Below, piece by piece: positions 1-6,142 of a DNA stretch of 10,327 bases (positions are counted from its first letter, which is position 1; each line of letters begins with the position of its first letter). The position numbers and the translations under genes were made by a program. Origin of the DNA: Candidatus Bathyarchaeota archaeon CG07_land_8_20_14_0_80_47_9 (GTDB taxonomy: Archaea > Thermoproteota > Bathyarchaeia > Bathyarchaeales > Bathycorpusculaceae); contig PEWI01000056.1 of assembly GCA_002779555.1 (NCBI GenBank), positions 1-10,327 on the forward strand. Direction: 5' to 3'. The notes beneath the pieces were generated by a model, which had not been told where the DNA came from, did not search any database, and saw only the letters and a program-made list of their open reading frames with translations.

Positions 1-336
1 CCAGAAGAAATCAAACAGAAAATGGTCCGCGCCTTCTGCCCAGAGAAAACCATCCAATTCAATCCCGTACTGGACATAACCAAACACATAATCTTCAGAG
101 AAACAAATACCCTCAACATAGAACGCCCAGCAAAATTCGGCGGCCCAATCGAATTCCAAAGCTACCGAGAACTGGAAACAGCCTACGCTCAAGGCAAACT
201 ACACCCGCAAGACCTCAAAAACACCGTCGCAGAACAACTTATCAAAATCCTCGAACCCGTCAGAACATACTTCAAAAACAACAAAGAAGCCGCAGAATGC
301 CTAAAAACTGTTAAAAAAGCTAACGTAACAAGGTAA
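1..336 (+). CDS. tyrS: Tyrosyl-tRNA synthetase, C-terminal part (5' truncated by window)
   Basis: The frame is open from base 1 and ends at TAA 334-336; the true start lies outside the window. The 111 visible residues match the C-terminal end of archaeal/eukaryotic-type tyrosyl-tRNA synthetase, a class I enzyme that charges tRNA-Tyr in the cytoplasm. Recognisable family features are the segment PEEIKQKMVRAFCPE followed by NPVLDI, then the ERPAKFGG block, then KLHPQDLKNTVAEQL and a final LEPVR helix. The catalytic HIGH and KMSKS-type motifs would be upstream and cannot be seen. Third positions are unusually rich in A and C. The stop lies within the ribosome binding site of the next gene, so the two are probably co-transcribed. 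The main alternative, tryptophanyl-tRNA synthetase, is less likely given the CPE...NPVLDI and KLHPQDLK pattern. Confidence 0.9.
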   Translation, partial: PEEIKQKMVRAFCPEKTIQFNPVLDITKHIIFRETNTLNIERPAKFGGPIEFQSYRELETAYAQGKLHPQDLKNTVAEQLIKILEPVRTYFKNNKEAAECLKTVKKANVTR

Positions 337-341
337 AAACC

Positions 342-785
342 TTGTCAACCCACCTTAAGGAAAAAGAGGAGAAAATCCAACAGCTCTTGGAACGACTAAT
401 TGAAGAATCGGCAAGAGGAACCCCAATAATTGTTGAAGGAAAGAAAGATGTCGAAACATTGAGAGCACTAGGCGTTCAAGGAACAATAGTGTCTGCAAAA
501 ACAGGCGGCAAGTCACGTCTAGATGTCATATCCGAAGTAGAGATAGCCAGACCTCGAGAAGTTATTCTGCTGCTGGATTTCGACAGACAAGGAAAAGAGT
601 GGTCGAAAATTCTGAAAGAGCGCTTGGAACGGGCCAGAATAAGGCCTAATCTCAAATTCTGGAAGGAACTCCAGGGACTTGTAAGTAAGGAGGTCAAGGA
701 TATTGAGGGCTTAACATCGTACATTGAAACGTTGAAGAAGAAAGCCCAGAATCTGAATTGGAACCTTTCATCGTTATTGCTCTAA
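342..785 (+). CDS. Small TOPRIM-domain protein (COG1658/UPF0292-like)
   Basis: A 147-residue protein with a single TOPRIM fold. After a charged N-terminal helix (residues 4-25) comes the first TOPRIM motif, IIVEGKKD, with catalytic-type Glu32. The DxD motif, LLLDFDRQGKE, has Asp79 and Asp81. These residues normally bind Mg2+ in primases, topoisomerases and RNase M5-like nucleases, so the active site looks intact. Length and motif spacing fit the small archaeal TOPRIM family (COG1658, UPF0292), whose exact substrate is unsettled; a role in RNA processing or maturation is inferred from relationship to RNase M5. The start is TTG at 342, five bases after the tyrS stop, with AAGGTAA just upstream acting as ribosome binding site. 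This implies an operon with tyrS. The stop TAA overlaps the stop of the convergent M29-like gene. Confidence 0.8.
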   Translation: MSTHLKEKEEKIQQLLERLIEESARGTPIIVEGKKDVETLRALGVQGTIVSAKTGGKSRLDVISEVEIARPREVILLLDFDRQGKEWSKILKERLERARIRPNLKFWKELQGLVSKEVKDIEGLTSYIETLKKKAQNLNWNLSSLLL

Positions 786-1900
786 AGAACCAGCTTGCCC
801 TTCTTAAGCACGGTTTTTCCGTCGATTTTGACGGTTGCCTTGGTCATCGAGGCCCACCAATGGCGATTACCAGCCGTCCGATTCTTTCCACCTTTGTCCT
901 CATTCCCTCCAATCCCAATAGTGACCCCGCCCAGCACCTTGTCGTCCTGGGTAAAGCCGTGTTCTAAGCCAGGATTAAGGCCCAACCCGAAGAACGCAAA
1001 CTTGTCAACGTCACCTTGACCGGACTTCATGTAGTCTTCAAACGGCTCAATCCCCTTCTGCGCAGAATATCTCACGACCTTCCCACCTTTGAATTCAAGG
1101 GAAAGCCTCTCAGTCTTTACACCTCCCCGAGCAGGAATCGGCACGTCATAAACAACAGTCCCATCCGCACTGTCCTCGTCTGCCGCGACCTCCACAAAGC
1201 CTGAAGGCAAAAACTTCACAACCCCCTTAGCAGCGTCCTCCTCGTTAGCTACGCTGTCTCCCGGCGTCGGCTCCCGCCCTGCCAATCTGAATTTGAGTCT
1301 CGTACCAAAGGACGTTTCAACGCTTACGTCGCTGCCTTCTCTCATGATGCCAGCCAGCCGGCTGGCTCTTTGCGCAATTTCCCACTGGTCAGTTAGGCAC
1401 CCAGCAAGCATGACTTTTCTCCATCTATCGTAGTTCAAGCCAAGAGCCTTTGCCCGTTCTCTTGTCACCAAGCAATACTCAATTCCCAACATACGGATGC
1501 CACGTTTCTGTGCAATCATCCGCCAAGAGTCCATGTACTTGTTCGATTCCAAGAACCAGATGTTGGCAAGCTCCTGCTTTTCTGAGGGTATGTTGCTCCA
1601 ATCAACCGGATTCCGTGGACCTATCATGAAAATGAAGGCGTCTGTCTGTTCTAGCGCGGCAGCTTGATGTGTTGGAAGAGTTTCCAAGACGTTCCCAGAG
1701 ATTTCACGCAGCGACCGCGTCCAATAGCTCTCACTGCTGATCGTGATTAATGGTTGGGCTCCTTTCTGACGGCAAGCAAGGGCTACTTCAGAAGCTACGT
1801 CTACAGTATGGTCCCAACTGTGAACCCAGACGTTTTCTCCCCCTTTAATGTTCAAGCATGCCGTAACTATCTGGTGTGCAAGCTCTGCGTGGTCTTCCAT
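782..1900 (-). CDS. M29-like (AmpS/NicX superfamily) aminopeptidase-related protein, divergent metal site
   Basis: A 372-residue protein whose fold-level pattern follows the M29 thermophilic aminopeptidase (COG2309) family: an N-terminal Rossmann-like half, then a C-terminal half with LPSG (231-234), GLNPG, a GG(V)TIGIGGN block and an RHWW segment. In classical M29 enzymes the matching positions carry metal ligands (Glu in LPxGE, Glu in ELGxGxN, His in GTxHxALG, HxD near the end). Here they read F, F, T and HWW, so a classical two-metal aminopeptidase site is doubtful. It may be a distinct hydrolase, a NicX-like single-metal enzyme or an inactive relative. I chose ATG at 1900 because AGGTGA lies five bases upstream; a GTG at 1909 in the same frame sits inside that ribosome binding site. 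The gene ends with TAG, overlapping the TOPRIM gene's stop by four bases. Confidence 0.8.
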   Translation of the reverse strand: MEDHAELAHQIVTACLNIKGGENVWVHSWDHTVDVASEVALACRQKGAQPLITISSESYWTRSLREISGNVLETLPTHQAAALEQTDAFIFMIGPRNPVDWSNIPSEKQELANIWFLESNKYMDSWRMIAQKRGIRMLGIEYCLVTRERAKALGLNYDRWRKVMLAGCLTDQWEIAQRASRLAGIMREGSDVSVETSFGTRLKFRLAGREPTPGDSVANEEDAAKGVVKFLPSGFVEVAADEDSADGTVVYDVPIPARGGVKTERLSLEFKGGKVVRYSAQKGIEPFEDYMKSGQGDVDKFAFFGLGLNPGLEHGFTQDDKVLGGVTIGIGGNEDKGGKNRTAGNRHWWASMTKATVKIDGKTVLKKGKLVL

Positions 1901-1932
1901 ACCTGTCACCTTAGACTTAGGTCAGCTTTTCA

Positions 1933-1942
1933 GTATATAAAA
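1933..1942 (-). promoter_or_regulatory. TATA box for the M29-like gene
   Basis: On the minus strand this reads TTTTATATAC, close to the archaeal TATA consensus. Its centre lies about 37 bases upstream of the ATG at 1900. A start of transcription roughly 25 bases downstream would fall near 1912, leaving a short leader that still contains the AGGTGA ribosome binding site. This supports the ATG at 1900 over the GTG at 1909. Judged by eye only. Confidence 0.55.
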
Positions 1943-1986
1943 CGCATATTCGGATAGTTTTCCCTAAGAAAGCTTAAAGAGGATGA

Positions 1987-1994
1987 TTTATAAT
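1987..1994 (+). promoter_or_regulatory. Candidate TATA box for dnaG
   Basis: TTTATAAT preceded by purine-rich AAAGAGGA, which could serve as a TFB recognition element. Transcription from here would start near 2015-2020 and give a leader of about 90 bases, longer than elsewhere in this window. A second candidate, GATATAAC at 2024-2031, would give a leader of about 55 bases. Neither can be preferred firmly from sequence alone. Confidence 0.35.
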
Positions 1995-2095
1995 TCATAA
2001 AAGTAATATAGAGTGAATGTTAAGATATAACGTCGTGATTCGAGAATAACATTCTCCCTTCACGTCATCAACGCTCACCCTTAACCATAATAATC

Positions 2096-2102
2096 GGAGG
2101 TG
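2096..2102 (+). promoter_or_regulatory. Strong ribosome binding site of dnaG (GGAGGTG)
   Basis: GGAGGTG is an almost perfect match to the complement of the archaeal 16S rRNA 3' end. It decides where dnaG translation should begin: seven bases after it lies ACG at 2110-2112, in the dnaG frame and just before the conserved N-terminus. No ATG, GTG or TTG occurs in the dnaG frame between the preceding stop (TAA 2047-2049) and GTG 2353. The GTG at 2100-2102 overlaps this site, is in another frame and soon meets a stop. Confidence 0.75.
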
Positions 2103-2109
2103 TACGCTC

Positions 2110-3255
2110 ACGGGTTCATCCCAAACGTTTACCGTAAAGTACGTTATACACGCCAAGCTCGAAATTGAAGGAGTAGTAGAGAAACCAGACGTTATAGGAG
2201 CAGTTTTCGGACAGACAGAAGGCCTTTTCGGACCTGAACTCGACCTCAGAGAACTGCAGAAGACAGGCAGAATCGGAAGAATAGAGATTGACCTGCATTC
2301 AAAAAACGACGAGACAACAGGCGACATAACCATCCCAACAAGCCTAGACCGAGTGTCCACAGCCCTAATCGCATCAAGCATAGAAAGCATAAACCGAGTA
2401 GGACCATGCGCCTCTAAGGTAACACTTGAAAAAATCGAAGATGTCCGAGAAGCCAGAAGAAAAGTAATAATCGACAGAGCAAAGGAAATCCTTCACAAAT
2501 GGACAATCGAATCAATGCCCTCAGTGGACGAAGTCTTCAAAGAAGTCTCAGAAACACTCAAACTCGGCAAAGTCGAAAAATACAGCTCAGAAGAACTGCC
2601 CGCAGGACCAGGACTTGAAAGCGCAAAAGAAATAATCATCGTCGAAGGAAGAGCAGACATAATAAACCTCATGCGCTGCGGACTGCTAAACACCATAGCG
2701 CTGGAAGGAGCGAAAGTCCCAGAAGCCATCAAGAAACTCTGCAAAGAAAAAGAAGCCACCGCCCTCCTCGACGGAGACAGAGGCGGAGACCTAATTCTCA
2801 AGGAACTCCTGCAAGTCACCGACGCAAAATTCGTTGCAAGGGCGCCAAGAGGAAAGGAAGTTGAAGAACTGAACTGCAAAGAAATATTCGACGCCTTGGG
2901 AGCGAAAGTGCCAATTCAAGAGGTCTCCAAGCCGTCTAGGAAGGAAAAGCAGAAAGTAGAGGTTCCGAAAGAGGTTGCTGAAACGATAAAAGGGCTGGAA
3001 GGCACGTTAGAGGCTGTCCTTCTGAATGAGAAGTCCGAGCAGATAGAACGACTGCCAGTCAACCAGCTTGCCGAAAAACTTCAGCAAACAGAAGGCATTG
3101 ACACCGTAGTCTTCGACGGCATCATAACCCAAAGAATAGTCGACGTTGCAGTCGAGAAAAACATAAAGAGAATCATTGCCTCACGCATATCAGACGCCGT
3201 TAAACCATCCTTGACCGTCCAACTGACCACGTTCTCAGAAGTTGCGCAAAGCTAG
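2110..3255 (+). CDS. dnaG: Archaeal DnaG-type primase, apparent ACG start
   Basis: A 381-residue archaeal DnaG homologue. In archaea this protein has TOPRIM-type primase activity and is also found with the exosome. The N-terminal domain begins VKYVIHAKLE and includes GVVEKPDVIGAVFGQTEG, LDLRELQKTGRIGR and IPTSLDRV. The central TOPRIM domain (about 173-255) has IIIVEGRAD with Glu179 and LLDGDRGG with Asp221 and Asp223, all intact. A charged linker leads to a C-terminal domain (about 290-381). The conserved N-terminal 80 residues lie upstream of the first ordinary start codon (GTG 2353), so a start there would destroy the domain. The best-placed initiator is ACG 2110, seven bases after GGAGGTG. 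It is either a non-standard start or a changed ATG. The gene ends in TAG, overlapping the convergent DNA polymerase gene by four bases. Confidence 0.88.
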   Translation, partial: TGSSQTFTVKYVIHAKLEIEGVVEKPDVIGAVFGQTEGLFGPELDLRELQKTGRIGRIEIDLHSKNDETTGDITIPTSLDRVSTALIASSIESINRVGPCASKVTLEKIEDVREARRKVIIDRAKEILHKWTIESMPSVDEVFKEVSETLKLGKVEKYSSEELPAGPGLESAKEIIIVEGRADIINLMRCGLLNTIALEGAKVPEAIKKLCKEKEATALLDGDRGGDLILKELLQVTDAKFVARAPRGKEVEELNCKEIFDALGAKVPIQEVSKPSRKEKQKVEVPKEVAETIKGLEGTLEAVLLNEKSEQIERLPVNQLAEKLQQTEGIDTVVFDGIITQRIVDVAVEKNIKRIIASRISDAVKPSLTVQLTTFSEVAQS

Positions 3256-5636
3256 CTTCCGAAAAAGTCCGAAAGCTTCCTAGTTTCTTTCTGTGTCATC
3301 GCGGACTGTAGCAACTGCTCTTCAGTTATGCCGAAACTCTCAAGAACTCTGGTTGCTACCGGCACAACTTGCTTGGACACGTAATACTCCAAGTCTACCT
3401 CGTCATACGAGGCATACTTGTACGGCTTAACCCTTTCATATAGTCGTCCTGATCCAACCACTATGACGTAGCCTACCTTGTCGCCAACGGCAAGTTCCCA
3501 GCCTTTCTCCTTCAACATTTTTGCAGCTTCCACATGCGAAGCCTTGACCTCATATTCTTCAGCAGGCTTGGTCAGCGTCTTCCAGATTATCAGGTCGCGG
3601 AAGGAGACCCGTTTCTGCCGAAGCTCACTAACGAACTGTTGCACAAATTCAGCAGCCTTCTCAGGTGACTGCTCTTTTAAGACGATTTCTAGCACCTTTT
3701 CCTGTACCGTTTTGGCTATGTTCGCCCAGTCTCCGCGCACAACCTCTAAACCGACAATGTCAAGCCGTCCATCTGGCAAAAGCCCCGCGTAGCGTTTCTT
3801 GGCTTCGGTGAAGAAAATCCGCACGTAAACCTTGTCAGGCTTAATCTCTAACCCCAACTCTTTCTTGATTTTCTTTGAGAGTCCTTCAATCTTCTCAACA
3901 TCGTTATTCAGGAAGATGCTGTCTGTGTCACCGTAAACAACCCTCAACCCAGCTTCTTCCGCCATCCTAATCGAGTTAAGTATGGTATGCCTTCCCCAAG
4001 CCGCCGCCGCTTCAGCCACAGGCTTCACATACCATCTTGCACCAGTCCAACCTGCATAACCGTACGAGGCGTTGGTTATCACTTTCACAGCCTTTTGGCG
4101 AGCATCAAAGACGCGATACTCAACACTCTCTGGAGGAAGCGCCTTCATTCTTGAGCGAATCTCATCGCGCACACTGATAAGGTACGACAAGACTTCCTTG
4201 TAGAAGCCAACCGGCTCCTTTCTGAAGTGATGACCGACTTCTGGAGCTTCATACACACCAGACTTAGGCGCAGGTTCTTTAGGCGGCACATAAGTGTCTG
4301 GCGATATGTTGTAAGCTATCATTAGACTGGGATACATTGACTTGAAGTCCAAGACAGCAATATTCCCATGCATCCCAGGCAGAGGTTTGAGCACTACACC
4401 GCCAGCATAGGGACGGTAAGGCTGCTCAATTCTCTTCGGCACAAGCTCGCCGAGTCCGTGCGTACGCTTGATCAGGAACCATTCAACCCTGAAGCCCGCA
4501 GCTGCCGAGCCCACATGATCTAACGGCAGACTAACCAGGTTCGAGAGTTGCATAGCGAAATCCATAACAGCTTGGGCAATGCCCATGACGCATCGGGTGT
4601 TATCCATCGAAAACTTTTTCAGGATTTCACGCTTTTCCCTGCTGTCCCAATAATCTGCGTAGTCCACGTCTTCAACTATCTGGCGATTTTCAATTTTCAT
4701 TATGCCCAAGTAGTCTGCCAGATTCTCTAAAGTCTGAACCTTGACTTCAGAGAATTCGCCGGCGAAATCCAGAAGGTCGACGTTGGCTCTCCCAGTTATC
4801 GAGACATGGCCATACACGCTTGTGTGCGGTTCAGTTTCAGCACGATCCACCTGCAGACGCAAACCAAGTTTCTTGCACCTTCCAATCAAGTAAGGCCAGT
4901 CTTGCCCGTTTATGCCGTAGCCCACAACAATGTCTGGGTCGAAATGTCGAACATAACTGACGAAGTCTTCAATAACAGGCCCATCGTTTCTATCCTCATC
5001 CACTAGAAACTGTCTTTCCTCGCCGCTGTTTGTTGCCACGGACAACATGACGACCGGGTTTCTGTCAGGTTTCGGCGACCCCTCTTTGCTGTAGAATATT
5101 GTCGAAAAGCCCAAAACCTTCAGTTTCGACACTTCAGTGCTCTCAAGTAGTTTCGGGAAAGATTGTGCACGGTAGACCTTGCTCACCTGAACTTTTCGAG
5201 TATTTGTTTCCTCAGTCACTTCTATCTCGTGCCAGCCGCAGGGCACAGTGTTGTTGTCAATCAGGTAACGCATTGAATATCGAATGTCATCTTCGAGGCA
5301 GTCCTTGACTCCTTCGAAGTTTCGAAGTTCTCTTGCACATTTGGATATATCATTAGGGTTTCTGCAGTAAACCTTGACCGCATTCACAGGCTTTCCAAAT
5401 AACTTGCGTTCAACAACCTCCAGTTTCACAATAGAGACGGACTGTTGCTGAGCAATTCCTTCTGCAACCTTTTTCGCATTGGCGGTCTCCTCAATCACGG
5501 CGTAGAAATAGTCTCGAAAGTTCCTGTCAATGACGAGCACTCTTTGGCCGGACCGGTCGATGCCCCAAAGCCAGATTTCAGGCTGACCGTTCTTGGCCTC
5601 AGAGTTCACGTCTAGCAGCCAAAGTGTCAACTTCAT
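3252..5636 (-). CDS. polB: Family B DNA polymerase with degenerate 3'-5' exonuclease motifs
   Basis: A 794-residue family B replicative-type DNA polymerase of normal archaeal length. Polymerase motifs are intact: YxGG-like PYAGG (409-413), motif A DFKSMYPS (430-437), motif B RQKAVKVITNASYG (513-526, Lys518), motif C YGDTDS (568-573) and KKRY (613-616). The exonuclease domain is recognisable but its acidic residues are missing. Exo I, normally DIE, is S178-T-I180; exo II, normally N-x4-D, keeps only Asp246 with Gly241 in place of Asn; exo III, normally Y-x3-D, is F342...N346. Loss of proofreading is therefore predicted. The C-terminus KLSDFFGS resembles a PCNA-binding PIP box lacking the usual Gln. 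The start is ATG 5636, with a weak AAAGGT eight bases upstream. The gene converges on dnaG. Whether it is the main replicase or an accessory paralogue cannot be told from this window. Confidence 0.93.
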   Translation of the reverse strand: MKLTLWLLDVNSEAKNGQPEIWLWGIDRSGQRVLVIDRNFRDYFYAVIEETANAKKVAEGIAQQQSVSIVKLEVVERKLFGKPVNAVKVYCRNPNDISKCARELRNFEGVKDCLEDDIRYSMRYLIDNNTVPCGWHEIEVTEETNTRKVQVSKVYRAQSFPKLLESTEVSKLKVLGFSTIFYSKEGSPKPDRNPVVMLSVATNSGEERQFLVDEDRNDGPVIEDFVSYVRHFDPDIVVGYGINGQDWPYLIGRCKKLGLRLQVDRAETEPHTSVYGHVSITGRANVDLLDFAGEFSEVKVQTLENLADYLGIMKIENRQIVEDVDYADYWDSREKREILKKFSMDNTRCVMGIAQAVMDFAMQLSNLVSLPLDHVGSAAAGFRVEWFLIKRTHGLGELVPKRIEQPYRPYAGGVVLKPLPGMHGNIAVLDFKSMYPSLMIAYNISPDTYVPPKEPAPKSGVYEAPEVGHHFRKEPVGFYKEVLSYLISVRDEIRSRMKALPPESVEYRVFDARQKAVKVITNASYGYAGWTGARWYVKPVAEAAAAWGRHTILNSIRMAEEAGLRVVYGDTDSIFLNNDVEKIEGLSKKIKKELGLEIKPDKVYVRIFFTEAKKRYAGLLPDGRLDIVGLEVVRGDWANIAKTVQEKVLEIVLKEQSPEKAAEFVQQFVSELRQKRVSFRDLIIWKTLTKPAEEYEVKASHVEAAKMLKEKGWELAVGDKVGYVIVVGSGRLYERVKPYKYASYDEVDLEYYVSKQVVPVATRVLESFGITEEQLLQSAMTQKETRKLSDFFGS

Positions 5637-5857
5637 GGCGAAGTACCTTTCTGCAACACTTGATAATGGAGCACAAGCACTCTTTTAACATTTTAAGAAG
5701 AAACCAACATCGGCGCAGAAGGAGTGCAGAAACACCCGCAAGGCTGACATTTTCTTGCTTCTTCGCAGACATATTACGAGTGAGGAAGTATGCCTTTTTA
5801 CTCTTGAGACCAAGAAATCACAACATTGCTTGCTATTGGTAGCGGATCAGGGCGAGC
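5637..5857. other. Intergenic region upstream of polB
   Basis: No convincing gene is seen here on either strand. On the minus strand TTAAAATGTTAAAA (about 5685-5698) could supply the polB promoter, with a leader of roughly 30 bases. On the plus strand CTTTTTACTC near 5793-5802 might serve the small frame at 5858. Both are weak matches. Confidence 0.3.
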
Positions 5858-6022
5858 TTGGATGAGACTATTCGGGAGAAAAGGAGAAGCAACGAAGAAG
5901 TGGCGACTGAGAGCCTTACTGGTGGATCCGCACGAGACGAAGATAACTCTTTCATCTACTTCAAAGCCGAGGCGAGTGCCGCCTTGGGTATACCAGAAAT
6001 GGCCAAGTTTGCAGAAAAGTGA
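5858..6022 (+). CDS. Hypothetical small protein, 54 residues
   Basis: A short frame from TTG 5858 to TGA 6020-6022, between the divergent polB and the pelota gene. The product is hydrophilic, begins LDETIREKRRSNEEV (Leu read as Met) and ends ALGIPEMAKFAEK, with no membrane segment, no cysteines and no recognised domain. Support comes from composition: most codons begin with a purine and E, K, A and S dominate, as in the neighbouring real genes. An overlapping longer frame (5826-6068) in another phase is rich in R, W and P and looks like a shadow. The start is uncertain: an in-frame TAG at 5840-5842 limits upstream extension, and there is no clear ribosome binding site. It could instead be a decayed gene remnant. 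No function is suggested. Confidence 0.4.
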   Translation: MDETIREKRRSNEEVATESLTGGSARDEDNSFIYFKAEASAALGIPEMAKFAEK

Positions 6023-6079
6023 AAAAGCTAGGGCACTGCCGACGGATAGATACCAGCATGGAGAATAAGCTTCAGATTC

Positions 6080-6090
6080 GCTTTTTAATA
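6080..6090 (+). promoter_or_regulatory. Candidate TATA box for pelA
   Basis: GCTTTTTAATA, an AT-rich box about 55-60 bases upstream of the pelota start codon. It would place transcription start near 6110 and leave a leader of around 30 bases containing GAGG and GAAGG. The match to a TATA consensus is moderate. Confidence 0.4.
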
Positions 6091-6142
6091 GGGAAGTTGA
6101 ATATTGAATGCTTGTGTTTTGGATTGAAAGAGGCTGAAGGCT

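Noticed and set aside
1995..2390. A 131-residue minus-strand frame opposite the start of dnaG.
   Set aside because: It lies antisense to the conserved DnaG N-terminus and has shadow-like composition.
5060..5160. A frameshift as the explanation for the missing exo I DIE motif in polB.
   Set aside because: Neighbouring phases do not restore DIE, and the sequence on both sides stays aligned in the same frame.
5599..5772. A 57-residue minus-strand frame starting upstream of polB and running into its 5' end.
   Set aside because: After a plausible first 15 residues it becomes Cys- and Arg-rich, overlaps the polB start in another phase, and has no ribosome binding site that I can see.
5826..6068. 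An 80-residue plus-strand frame in the gap before pelA.
   Set aside because: Its product is rich in R, W, P and S with poor first-position bias, and it overlaps the more coding-like frame at 5858-6022 in another phase.
5637..6142. A tRNA, box C/D RNA or other structured RNA in the gap upstream of pelA.
   Set aside because: No T-loop signature, no proper C/D box pairs and no long stem were found by eye.
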